A stretch of DNA of 64,000 nt from G965202665 sp965243835. Its GTDB lineage: Bacteria; Actinomycetota; Acidimicrobiia; Spongiisociales; Spongiisociaceae. The stretch is taken from NCBI GenBank assembly GCA_965243835.1, contig OZ251578.1, positions 2,356,001-2,420,000 on the forward strand, written 5' to 3'. The position numbers and the translations under genes are program-made. Under the pieces are notes generated by a model, which saw nothing but the letters and a program-made list of their open reading frames with translations, was not told the DNA's origin and made no database searches. Of this stretch, positions 54,013 to 62,499 are shown in pieces. Position 1 is the stretch's first letter; each line of letters begins with the position of its first letter.

Positions 54013-54591
54013 ATGGAAAACATGACCGTATTGCTGGACCCCGCCGCCGAAGAGTTCCGCCGTTTGGAGGCCGGGGAGGAACTGAAGCCGATCGAAGCGG
54101 CCGAGTTGAACGTGGCGGTGCTCAACTCCCGCTGGGAAAGCATGACCCGCATCTCCCAAATCCTGGACGAGCGGCTGGCCGACCGTCCGGATGTGGGGCG
54201 GGTGGACCATTGGAAGATCAAGCATTCCGAACCCACCCCCGAGGATGTGCTGGACCAGGTGACCGGAACCAGCCATTTCGCCATCCTCGGCTTGGGCAAC
54301 TGAGGGGCGTGCACCGCGTGGAGTTGCCACGATGGAACCGAACTGAGAAGAAGGAACATCCCCACCGTGTTGCTGATCACCGAAGCCTTCGAGGAATTGG
54401 CCGTCGCCACCCTGCTCAGCCGGGGAATGCCGGATTTGCCGATGATCGTCCTCCCCCATCAGACCGAGACCATGAGCATGGAAGAGTTGCGCCCCGTCGT
54501 CAACCGGGCCGTGGACCGCGACCTGTTCCCCCTGCTGGACGCCGCCAAAGAAGGGGCCATCCGGGATCTGGGCTCCGCCGCGGAAATGTGA
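54013..54591 (+). CDS. UGSC-family selenoprotein (in-frame UGA read as selenocysteine)
   Basis: The frame from ATG 54013 (AAGGAGG upstream) meets TGA at 54301-54303, continues in the same frame without other stops and ends at TGA 54589-54591, giving 192 residues. Reading the internal TGA as selenocysteine 97 gives LGLGN-U-GACTAWSCHDGTEL, matching the redox motif of UGSC-family (seleno)proteins (U/C-G-S-C-T..S.HD). The C-terminal GMPDLPMIVLPHQTETM is also typical. The hairpin starting 10-13 bases after the TGA fits a bacterial SECIS. Family members are redox proteins of unknown substrate. The alternative, a nonsense mutation, would separate residues 1-96 from the rest. Confidence 0.82.
54314..54335 (+). 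promoter_or_regulatory. Bacterial SECIS-like hairpin
   Basis: CGTGG (54317-54321) pairs with CCACG (54327-54331) around loop AGTTG; CC/GG below can extend the stem across a small internal loop. The apical loop begins 18 bases after the UGA and has G as its second base. Both features fit the published bacterial SECIS consensus (loop 16-37 nt from UGA, G among the first two loop bases). Confidence 0.65.
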
Positions 54592-54610
54592 GGGGGCGGG
54601 CGGTGGTTCC

Positions 54611-55663
54611 GTGACGGCGTCCGCGCTCACCTCCCGGGAGCTGGACATCCCGGCCGGGGCCGGTTTGGACGAAATCCAGGACTGGTTCCACGAACGGGAC
54701 CTCTCGGACGGGTTGCCGATAATCCCCCCCACTCGGCGCCGGGTGGCGGCCATGGTGGAAGGCTCGGGATTGCCCCCCGGCCGGGAAGTGGGGGTGATGA
54801 ACCCGGAACGGGGGCTGGCCACGGTGGAAAAGCTGGCCGTCAACGCGGTGATGGCCGGATGCCTCCCCGAATATATGCCGGTGGTGACGACGGCGGTGGA
54901 GGCGATGTGCGAGCCGCTGTTCAACCTGCACGCCATCCAGGCCACCACCAACCCGGCCACTCCCCTGTTCATCATCAACGGCCCCATCCGGCGGGCCATC
55001 GGCATGAACACGGACCGCAACCTGCTCGGGCCGGGCAACCGGGCCAACGCCGCCATCGGGCGGGCGGTGCGGCTGGCCATGCGCAACATCGGCGGGGCCT
55101 ATGTGGGAGTGGATCAGGCCACCCACGGCAGCCCGGCCAAATACACCCTGTGCATCGCCGAAGACGAAGAGTCCAGCCCGTGGCCGCCCCTGCACGTCGA
55201 CAAGGGATTCGAGGCGGGGGATTCGACGGTGACCGCCTGCGGGGTGGAGTCGGTGATCAACAGCACCGCCGTGTGGTGGACGGCCCCCTCCCTGCTGAAA
55301 ATGCTGGCTAAAACCATGCGCACCACCGCCACCAGCCAGTTTTTCTCCCGGGGCTCCCTGACCCTGATGATGAGCCCCGCCCACGCCGGGGTGTTCGTGC
55401 GGGCCGGCTACGGAAAAGAGCGGTTGCGGGAGGAGTTGTGGGAGGCGGGGAAGGTGCCCCTGTCCGATTTCCCGCCGGAGGGCAACATTCCGCAGGGGGA
55501 ATGGACGGTTTCCGAGGGCAAAGTGCTGTTGTGCGAGTCGCCGGAGGATTTGAACGTAATCGTGGCGGGGGGGACGGAGGGCAACGCCTCCCATTCGGTG
55601 TTCTTCTCTGGGTTCTGCCTCTCCAAAGGGGTCACCAAAAAAATCGACCGGAGCGGGTCGTGA
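54611..55663 (+). CDS. UGSC-associated conserved protein
   Basis: A 350-residue protein from GTG 54611, 19 bp after the selenoprotein. It contains WFHERDLSDGLPIIPPTRRR, then a long conserved block (EKLAVNAVMAGCLPEYMPVV, FNLHAIQATTNPATPLFIIN, GRAVRLAMRNIGG) and a polar C-terminal half. From memory, such proteins often follow UGSC-family genes; no catalytic mechanism is assigned. It has several cysteines (GCLPEY, YTLCIAEDEE, VTACGVES) that could pair with a redox partner. Its stop overlaps the next start as GTGA. Confidence 0.75.
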   Translation: MTASALTSRELDIPAGAGLDEIQDWFHERDLSDGLPIIPPTRRRVAAMVEGSGLPPGREVGVMNPERGLATVEKLAVNAVMAGCLPEYMPVVTTAVEAMCEPLFNLHAIQATTNPATPLFIINGPIRRAIGMNTDRNLLGPGNRANAAIGRAVRLAMRNIGGAYVGVDQATHGSPAKYTLCIAEDEESSPWPPLHVDKGFEAGDSTVTACGVESVINSTAVWWTAPSLLKMLAKTMRTTATSQFFSRGSLTLMMSPAHAGVFVRAGYGKERLREELWEAGKVPLSDFPPEGNIPQGEWTVSEGKVLLCESPEDLNVIVAGGTEGNASHSVFFSGFCLSKGVTKKIDRSGS

Positions 55664-56820
55664 GCGGGCTGGCGGAACGGGTTCTGGCGGCGGCCCGGGC
55701 GGAAATCAGCCCGTTGGTGGCGGAGTGGGAGGCCGGGGAAACCTCTTTGGAAACCATGCGGGAGTTTTCCCGGAGGTTGGGCTTGACCGCCCTGCGCACT
55801 CCCGAGCGCCGGGGCGGCTCCCCCCGGCCGTGGACGGAAATCACGGGCGCGGCCCGCAGTCTGGGGCGCATCTACCGGCTGTTCGGATTGGTGCTGGTCA
55901 ACAACGTAATCGCCGCTTTCCTGGGCGAGCACGGCTCCGACCGGCAGTGGGAGCGGTGGGGGGCTCCCATTCACCGGGGGGAGATGTTGCTGGCGCTGGC
56001 CCTCACCGAGCGGGGCGCGGGCAACGACCTGGGTTCCATAACCACCTCCGTTTCCGAAGAGGGGGGCGGGCTGATTTTGCGCGGGGGGAAAGTGTTCGCG
56101 CCCGCGGCCAACCGCCTGCGGGCGCTGGTCACCCTGGCCGTGCACGGGGAGGGGACTTCGATCCTGGCGGTTCCCACCGATGCGCCGGGAGTATCGGTGC
56201 GGCCCATGGGGACGGGGATGTCGCTGCGGGGGGCGCAGGTGTGCGAGGTTACGTTCGACGACTGCCGCTTGGGAGCGGAGCATTTGATCGGGTCCCCCGG
56301 CCGGGGTTTGGAACAACTGCGCCCCCACCTGCTGGGCAGCCGGTTGAACACGGCCGGGTTGGCGCTGGGGGCGGCGGAAGAGGCCCTGGATTTGGCCGTC
56401 GCCCACACTGCGGCCACCGTCCGGTTCGGGAAGCCGCTCAACCGGCTGGGGGCGGTGCGGCGCCGTCTGGGGGATTTGGCGATTCGCACCGGGGCGGCCC
56501 GGGCCTTGCTGGGCGCGGCCGCGACCGCCCTGGACGAAGGGCGCCCGCAGGTGGAAACCCTGGTGTCGGCCGCCAAAGCGTTCGTCACCGAGTCGGCGGC
56601 GGAGGTAACCGACGGGGCCTGGGAACTGTTCGGAGGGTGGGGGTTCTTTGAGGAAAAAACGGTGGAGCGGCTGGTGCGGGAGGCCAAGTTGGGGCTGGTG
56701 GTGGACGGAGCCAACGACATCCACCGCGACATAGTGGCCCGCAACCTGGGTTCCGGGAAACCCGTTGGGAACCCTGCCGGGCACCCTATTGAAAATCCTG
56801 TTAAAGGAGGCGTCAAATGA
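55660..56820 (+). CDS. Acyl-CoA dehydrogenase-family protein
   Basis: About 386 residues from GTG 55660. The mid domain contains LALALTERGAGNDLGSITTS and ILRGGKVFAPAANRLRALVT, and the C-terminal helical domain has AVAHTAATVRFGKPLNRLGA and AAEVTDGAWELFGGWGFFEE. These follow the FAD-binding acyl-CoA dehydrogenase fold. The N-terminal domain is short and the catalytic base is not obvious. It sits between the UGSC-associated gene and an SDR with 4-bp overlaps on both sides, so it belongs to one coupled operon. Likely alpha,beta-dehydrogenation of a CoA thioester. Confidence 0.85.
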   Translation: MSGLAERVLAAARAEISPLVAEWEAGETSLETMREFSRRLGLTALRTPERRGGSPRPWTEITGAARSLGRIYRLFGLVLVNNVIAAFLGEHGSDRQWERWGAPIHRGEMLLALALTERGAGNDLGSITTSVSEEGGGLILRGGKVFAPAANRLRALVTLAVHGEGTSILAVPTDAPGVSVRPMGTGMSLRGAQVCEVTFDDCRLGAEHLIGSPGRGLEQLRPHLLGSRLNTAGLALGAAEEALDLAVAHTAATVRFGKPLNRLGAVRRRLGDLAIRTGAARALLGAAATALDEGRPQVETLVSAAKAFVTESAAEVTDGAWELFGGWGFFEEKTVERLVREAKLGLVVDGANDIHRDIVARNLGSGKPVGNPAGHPIENPVKGGVK

Positions 56821-57569
56821 GCGATGGAACGGCCGTTATCACCGGCGGAGGCAGCGGCATCGGCTGGAAAATCGCCGAAACGTTGCTGGAACGCAACCCC
56901 GGAATGGGATGCGCCTTGGTGGACTTGCATCGGGGGGAGGCCGGGGAGCTGGAAGAGCGGTTTCCGGGACGGGTTCTGACCGTGCTGTCGGATGTTGCCG
57001 ATCACCGGGCGGCGGCGGAGGCCATGTCGGAAATCGCCGGCTGGGGCGGGCCGGTGAAACGGCTGGTCACCTGCGCCGGAGTGCAAATCGCGGGCGACAG
57101 TTTCGAGTTCGCGGCGGACGACTGGCACAAGGTGATCAACATTCACCTGTCCGGGACTTTCTTCTGGTGCCAGGCGGCCGGACGGGAAATGCGCCGCAAC
57201 GGGGGCGGATCCATCGTCACCCTCGGCTCGATTGCGATGTGGTTCGGGTTTCCGGGGCGGGGCCCGTACACGGCCGCCAAAGCCGGCATCGGCGGGTTGA
57301 CCAAAGTGCTGGCCGTGGAATGGGCTCCGTACGGAATCCGGGTGAACGGGATCGCGCCGGGGATGATCCGCACCCCGCTCCTGGAACGGGCGTTGGAGAA
57401 CGGCCTGGTCAACCTGGAGGACGCCCAGTCCGCCCACGCCATGCGCCGTCTGGGAACCACGACCGAAGTGGCGGAAGCGGCCGCCTTTCTCCTGTCGGAC
57501 GCCGCCTCCTACGTGACCGGCGACATCCTGCAGGTGGACGGCGGGTTCCGGGCCTACAAGATCGACTGA
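56817..57569 (+). CDS. SDR-family oxidoreductase
   Basis: A 250-residue SDR with VITGGGSGIGW near the N-terminus, a slightly altered strand-four motif CAGV, TLGSIAMW around the catalytic serine, YTAAK as catalytic Tyr-Lys and a VTGDILQVDGGF end. AAAGGAGG precedes the ATG, which overlaps the previous stop (ATGA). A 3-hydroxyacyl oxidation step before the BKACE enzyme is plausible. Confidence 0.88.
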   Translation: MSDGTAVITGGGSGIGWKIAETLLERNPGMGCALVDLHRGEAGELEERFPGRVLTVLSDVADHRAAAEAMSEIAGWGGPVKRLVTCAGVQIAGDSFEFAADDWHKVINIHLSGTFFWCQAAGREMRRNGGGSIVTLGSIAMWFGFPGRGPYTAAKAGIGGLTKVLAVEWAPYGIRVNGIAPGMIRTPLLERALENGLVNLEDAQSAHAMRRLGTTTEVAEAAAFLLSDAASYVTGDILQVDGGFRAYKID

Positions 57570-57624
57570 CCTATACCGGCTATCGCCGAACCTAACGAAC
57601 CTATTACGAAAGCGAGACGCTCCA

Positions 57625-58629
57625 ATGACCGACAAAATCAACTGGGATCGGGTGCAGGCCTATCTGGACCGCAGTTCCACCCGGGCGGTATTGAAACCGT
57701 ACGGGTTTCCCGACATCACCAACCCGTTCACTTCCCGTTACGCCGATGTGGACGTGGCCCCCCGCTGGGATATTCCATCGGAAACGGCGGTGTCGGTGGC
57801 GATCACCGGGGGGTTTTTCATGACCAGGGACAATCCCCGCCAGCCCATCAGCCCCGAGTCCATCGTGGAAGCCTCCCGGCAGTGCATGCAGGCGGGGGCC
57901 ACCGCCCTGCATATTCACGTTCGCAACGAAGCGGAGTTGTCCATCCTCGATTTGCAACTTTTCACGGAAGTGCTGGAGCCGTTGCACGGGGAATATCCGG
58001 GACTCTACATTTCGGCGGGGGAAGTGGCGGTGGGCGAAGAAGACTGGACGGACATGCAGAAGTTGAGCGGGTCGGGGTTGGTGGCCGGGTCGCCGGTGAA
58101 CACCACCGCCACCTTCGTGGGGGACACCCTGTTCGCCAAACCCCCGGCGGTGATGATCGAAAAGGCCCGGATTTTGCAGGATTCGGGGGTGAAACCGGAG
58201 ATTGCGGTCTACACGGACGCCGATGTGGACAACGCCGACCGCTATCTGATCAAGTCCGGTCTGGTGAAGCCGCCCTACTACTGGGTGGTGTTGCCCGCCT
58301 TGCCGGGGGGCAGCCCCATGCACAACCCGCATCAGATGGTGCAGGGCTTGATGAGGATCGTGGACTCCATTTACGATATCGACCGGGAGTCGGTCATTGC
58401 GGTGTGCGCGGCCGGGCGGGCCTCTGTTTTTCTGGTGACTTTGGCCGCGTTGCTGGGTTTGCATGTCCGGGTGGGGATGGAGGACACCGTGTGGCGCTAC
58501 CCGCACCGGGACGACCTGGTGTCGTCCAACCTGGAAACCTATCAGACGATCGCCGGAATAGTGGAACTGCTGGGCCGTCCGGTAATGTCCGGGGACAAGT
58601 TCCGCCGCCTGCTGGGCGTCGCCGAATAA
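57625..58629 (+). CDS. BKACE-family beta-keto acid cleavage enzyme (DUF849)
   Basis: A 334-residue TIM-barrel of the 3-keto-5-aminohexanoate cleavage enzyme family. It has ITGGFF in strand one, ALHIHVRNEAE with the metal-binding His-x-His and adjacent arginine, an ISAGEVAVG strand, and the family-specific VGMEDTVWRYPH near the end. BKACE enzymes cleave a beta-keto acid with acetyl-CoA to give acetoacetate and a CoA ester. It would close a pathway that first makes a 3-keto acid. Confidence 0.9.
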   Translation: MTDKINWDRVQAYLDRSSTRAVLKPYGFPDITNPFTSRYADVDVAPRWDIPSETAVSVAITGGFFMTRDNPRQPISPESIVEASRQCMQAGATALHIHVRNEAELSILDLQLFTEVLEPLHGEYPGLYISAGEVAVGEEDWTDMQKLSGSGLVAGSPVNTTATFVGDTLFAKPPAVMIEKARILQDSGVKPEIAVYTDADVDNADRYLIKSGLVKPPYYWVVLPALPGGSPMHNPHQMVQGLMRIVDSIYDIDRESVIAVCAAGRASVFLVTLAALLGLHVRVGMEDTVWRYPHRDDLVSSNLETYQTIAGIVELLGRPVMSGDKFRRLLGVAE

Positions 58630-58641
58630 GACGGGGCGGGG

Positions 58642-58890
58642 ATGACCTCCGAAGCCAAAATCCGGGAGTTGTTGTCCCCGTTCATCTCCGGCCTGGAAGC
58701 CGACGGCTACGAGTTGTCGGTGAGTCTGGAACCGAACGCCATCGACCTGCGGGTGACGGCCGGCCCGGAAGCCTGCGCCGACTGCCTGATCCCCAAAACC
58801 ATGATGGAAGAAATGTTCCGCTCCCGGCTCACCCCCGCCGCCACCGGCCTCCCCCACGCCAACCTAACCCTAGCCTACCCCCTCGATTGA
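58642..58890 (+). CDS. Small protein with CxxC motif, distantly NifU-C-like
   Basis: An 82-residue protein 12 bp after the BKACE gene. The pattern IRELLSPFISGLEADGYELS, a strand IDLRVTAGPEACADCLIPKTM and a closing helix recalls the small NifU C-terminal (Nfu) fold with a CxxC pair (CADC). The similarity is topological and weak. It is the last gene of the operon. Iron-sulfur or metal handling for a redox partner would fit but is speculative. Confidence 0.6.
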   Translation: MTSEAKIRELLSPFISGLEADGYELSVSLEPNAIDLRVTAGPEACADCLIPKTMMEEMFRSRLTPAATGLPHANLTLAYPLD

Positions 58891-58989
58891 TTATTCCCGG
58901 AGCGGACGACCCGGTAGCAGTCTGTTTTAATCGGGCGAAGCGAAAGGGGAGCCCCCTCCCCCGCCAAGCCCCCAAGTTTGATTTGTCGT

Positions 58990-59017
58990 TTGTCGGCGCG
59001 GCGGGGAACGCTATAAT
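58990..59017 (+). promoter_or_regulatory. Promoter of the phospholipase/lectin gene
   Basis: TTGTCG (58990-58995) and TATAAT (59012-59017) are separated by 16 bp. The ATG follows at 59045 with GGAGG at 59034-59038. The -10 is a consensus match, the -35 four of six. Confidence 0.6.
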
Positions 59018-59044
59018 GACGGCGTCAGCCAGCGGAGGTTCCGA

Positions 59045-61453
59045 ATGAAAGGGCGGCCCGGTTTCCAGAGTTCCGGAGGGGGGCGGGGCCGCGCTCGGGC
59101 CAAATTCCGTTTTTGGAGGTGGGTGTCGGCGCTGGTGATGGTCGGTTTGTTGGGACCGGTGTTGGCGGCGGTGGATGTCGCCCCGGTGTGGGATCCCCCT
59201 ACGGGGTCGGGGGAGTTGGCGGAGCCTGCGAACGGGGAGGGGGCGTTCGAGGCGGCGGTTCCGCCGGAGGGAAACGTATCAGAGCCGGAAGCGGGCGGGT
59301 TGGTTCCGGCGGCGTTGGCGCATGGGCATACCCGGCCGGGCGGAGATTGCACGTACGGGCGATGGAGCAGCGGCCGGTGCCGGGCGTGTCCGACCGGTCA
59401 GGTGTGGCTCACCGGACAGGGTTGCGTGAGCGGAGGCGCCCGTTCCTGTTCTTCGGGCAATTCCTATTTCGCCTCTTATGGAGGATGCCGTCCCTCCAGT
59501 TGCCGATACGGGCGCACCAGCAACGGCCACTGCCGTTCCGCCCCCGCCACCACTACCACCGCCGCAACGACTACCACTACCACCACCACTACGACCACGG
59601 TCGCGCCGTCCCGGCCTTCGTGCGCCGGCGGACAGGAGTATTACAGTCAATACGGAGGGTGCCGCCCCCGCACCTGCGCTAACGGGCGCTCCAGTACCGG
59701 TTACTGTCGTTCCTGTTCCGATCCCACCCATCAGAGATCGGGCGGCCGATGCGTTCCCAAAACGGCCCCGTCGCCGGGTGACCCATCGTGTCTGTCCGGT
59801 CAGTTGTATTACGGCAGTTACGGAGGATGCCGCCCCCGCACCTGCGCGAATGGTCGCACCAGCACCGGTACCTGCCTGGCTTGCCCCTCCGGACAGACTT
59901 ACAATAGCGAACATGGCGGATGCCGACCTACCAGATGTCTAAACGGACGCGATAGCAATGGGTATTGCCAACCAACCACGCCCACTGGTACCACTACCAC
60001 CACGACGGTACCTACTACCACGACCACGACGACCACCACTACCACGACGGTGCCTGCTACTACGACCACGACCACTTCTACGACTACAACTAGTCCTAAA
60101 ACTCCCACAGCATCAGAAACATCATGCAGTAGCGACACCGGCGATTCTTCCACAGAAGGCGGTTCCACTGCTGACCCCTTATCAGGTGCTACTTCGGTAG
60201 CTAGTACGACAACAACGATGTCAACCTCTACCAATACGGTAACTTCTTCTACACTAACTTGGGAAGAAGCACAAGGAGTGTATCTCACAACAACTACTTC
60301 ATCTACCACTACTACAACCGGTCCTGTACCAATAGTAATCCTACGACAAAACTCTGAGGCGTCGCAATCAGAGAGTAACAATTCTGCTAACCCCTGCCCC
60401 CCGCCTACAAGAACCTCCCGTTGTCAATATGGTTCTATTAGTGCTCGTTGTGTTCCCCTATCATCCCAGTTACCCAATCCTCCAACTGCTGATTCTACTC
60501 CGCTATATTACGATCTAACCTGCACTTCATATGTATCGGATCAAAATGCCAGTTACTATATCAATGTGAGCCTATATGATCCAGGCAACTCCTTGAATCA
60601 TAACGATCCTGGTAATTGTCCTGTACTCGGTATGCTTCACGCCATTAGAGACTACAGTCCAAAGTGGGCTTACAAACATGCAATGTACCGGAAATACGGT
60701 TTAGTAGCAGTTAGACAAGATGGCGACTGTAGTTCAGTTGCATCTACCGACAAAAATTTCGATTTTTTGGTTCCGTGCCAATCACACGATTATTGCTATG
60801 ACCTGCGCCGGGCCGGATTCGACCGCACTATCAGCGATAGTGATTGCGACCGCGTTTTTGATGAGATGATGAAGGCGGATTGCGAAATTAGGCTATACCC
60901 AAAGGTTGAAGATTGCGAGGATGTCGCAAAGATTTATGGAATTGCTGTTAAAATTCCTCTACTCGGAACCGCCGATCCCGAACCCGGTTTGATAGAGATA
61001 AGGAATGTTAGAACAAATCAATGCTTAACAATACCAAAATCCTCTCAAAAGGACGATATCCAGTTAAGACAACAACAATGCCATGGAGCCGCAAACCAGC
61101 AATTCAGAATTCATTCACTTGCGGATTCTAGTGTAGGGAATGCAGTTTTTAATATTAGGCCAGAGCATTCAAATAGCCGTTGTATAAGAATCTACAGAAA
61201 AACACAAATTGGCATGATCATAGTTTCTAGTTGGAGAGTGGTGCAATGGGCATGTAACGCTTATACAGACGACACTATGAAACTGCAAATCAGAAGCGTA
61301 GGAAATCAAAATATCTATACAATACGCTCTAACTCTAATTCAACATGCATAAAGCTCAATTCTTCATCAACGGGTTCATTGGTAACAGGTTCTCGTTGCG
61401 ACCGTAGTACTTCCGACTACCTATATCATTGGAGGATCAAAAATGTCAACTAA
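59045..61453 (+). CDS. Secreted phospholipase A2-like / ricin-lectin protein with Cys- and Thr-rich regions
   Basis: An 802-residue protein with a membrane/signal segment (VSALVMVGLLGPVLAAV). Next come several Cys-rich units such as YYSQYGGCRPRTCANGRSST, separated by poly-Thr linkers. At about residues 545-620 there is a bacterial-type phospholipase A2 core with catalytic His-Asp in VPCQSHDYCYDL and paired cysteines around SDCDRVFDEMMKADC. From about 650 to the end is a ricin-B-like lectin domain (NQCLTIPKS, QCHGAANQQFRIHS). The 5' part is GC-rich and the 3' part AT-rich, so the gene is a composition mosaic. The substrate is probably membrane phospholipid of another cell. Confidence 0.8.
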   Translation: MKGRPGFQSSGGGRGRARAKFRFWRWVSALVMVGLLGPVLAAVDVAPVWDPPTGSGELAEPANGEGAFEAAVPPEGNVSEPEAGGLVPAALAHGHTRPGGDCTYGRWSSGRCRACPTGQVWLTGQGCVSGGARSCSSGNSYFASYGGCRPSSCRYGRTSNGHCRSAPATTTTAATTTTTTTTTTTVAPSRPSCAGGQEYYSQYGGCRPRTCANGRSSTGYCRSCSDPTHQRSGGRCVPKTAPSPGDPSCLSGQLYYGSYGGCRPRTCANGRTSTGTCLACPSGQTYNSEHGGCRPTRCLNGRDSNGYCQPTTPTGTTTTTTVPTTTTTTTTTTTTVPATTTTTTSTTTTSPKTPTASETSCSSDTGDSSTEGGSTADPLSGATSVASTTTTMSTSTNTVTSSTLTWEEAQGVYLTTTTSSTTTTTGPVPIVILRQNSEASQSESNNSANPCPPPTRTSRCQYGSISARCVPLSSQLPNPPTADSTPLYYDLTCTSYVSDQNASYYINVSLYDPGNSLNHNDPGNCPVLGMLHAIRDYSPKWAYKHAMYRKYGLVAVRQDGDCSSVASTDKNFDFLVPCQSHDYCYDLRRAGFDRTISDSDCDRVFDEMMKADCEIRLYPKVEDCEDVAKIYGIAVKIPLLGTADPEPGLIEIRNVRTNQCLTIPKSSQKDDIQLRQQQCHGAANQQFRIHSLADSSVGNAVFNIRPEHSNSRCIRIYRKTQIGMIIVSSWRVVQWACNAYTDDTMKLQIRSVGNQNIYTIRSNSNSTCIKLNSSSTGSLVTGSRCDRSTSDYLYHWRIKNVN

Positions 61454-62498
61454 GATTTTCACCTTGTTGCTTCTTATAGTGTTAGTTTCTGCTACTGGTT
61501 GCTCTGTAGAGTATGTGGGAGCCGAGACATCGATTGACGATGGAGATACTACTCCTGCCTCCGTAGTTTCAACTACATTAGCGACAACTACGACTCGGGG
61601 CGGGATACCTACGACCACGAGGACACCGCCTGCCTCCTTCGTTTCTACTACGGCAGTCACAACTACCAGTGCAACTACGGTTACTACGACCTCCGCTGAA
61701 AAAGCCCTGAGTCCGGCTTGGATCGAGGCTAGGCAACTAGATAATTTGTTCAATACCTACGCTACAGATGCTGAAGAGTATCGACAAATAACGGCAACCT
61801 ATCTGCGAAGCAAAAAGGAGTATTGGTGGAATAATCCTAATCAGTTATCGACACCCATTGGGGCCTTATGCTGGGCTACCCACGAACTATCCCGCTCTGG
61901 ACTTTTAGTATACCTCCGAGTTTCGGTAGATGAAAGATATAATAATATCGCTAATCAACTTGGACTAGTAATCGAAAATGACAACCGAGCGCCGGCCGAT
62001 GTTCTACTAGAATTTTTAACCTCAGATCCTGATACCACAGTAGAAACCCCAGTTTCTGCCAATGAAAACAGTATAACTACCACTTCCATCCCACAGACCC
62101 CAACGTCTGTAGCTAGCCTTGAAACCTCGGAGTCAGAACAACCTTTAGCAATCTATCGCGATCCAGGAATGATCGAATGGATACGACTAACTAATGAAAA
62201 AGCCGGTAACGGAACGGAGTGGGCGACGGCACTCCGCACAGTGTCTGCTCCTGAAATAGAAGCGGCTACCAAGGCCGGAGATGGCTTACCAGAAGAAGCA
62301 CAACAATTTTCCGACGCCCTTTTTGATCTCGTTGATGAATACATAGAAAGCGGTAAAACAGACTCACCAGAGCACTACAGACTACCAGGATTTGCCGGTT
62401 TTTATGAAGTCGCCAAATACGCTCCGGATTGCCAGCGTTTGCATCCTAACATATTTAAGGCCGAGGCCACCGTTGATGAATACATGGAAAACAACTAA
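61443..62498 (+). CDS. Lipoprotein paralog 1 (unknown family)
   Basis: A 351-residue lipoprotein overlapping the end of the phospholipase gene by 11 bp. The signal ends in LVSATGC near residue 20. A Thr/Ser linker follows (about 30-85), then a conserved body with YLRSKKEYWWNNPNQLSTP, GALCWATHELSRSGLL, TEWATALRTVSAPEIEAATK and FAGFYEVAKYAPDCQRLHP. The sequence is AT-rich compared with the operons to the left. Family not recognised; two paralogs follow in tandem. It could be an immunity or partner protein of the secreted phospholipase, which is speculation. Confidence 0.7.
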   Translation: MSTKIFTLLLLIVLVSATGCSVEYVGAETSIDDGDTTPASVVSTTLATTTTRGGIPTTTRTPPASFVSTTAVTTTSATTVTTTSAEKALSPAWIEARQLDNLFNTYATDAEEYRQITATYLRSKKEYWWNNPNQLSTPIGALCWATHELSRSGLLVYLRVSVDERYNNIANQLGLVIENDNRAPADVLLEFLTSDPDTTVETPVSANENSITTTSIPQTPTSVASLETSESEQPLAIYRDPGMIEWIRLTNEKAGNGTEWATALRTVSAPEIEAATKAGDGLPEEAQQFSDALFDLVDEYIESGKTDSPEHYRLPGFAGFYEVAKYAPDCQRLHPNIFKAEATVDEYMENN

Positions 62499-62499
62499 G

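Noticed and set aside
54013..54303. Separate 96-residue hypothetical protein ending at TGA 54301
   Set aside because: The same frame continues directly into the conserved UGSC C-terminus, so the TGA is better read as selenocysteine.
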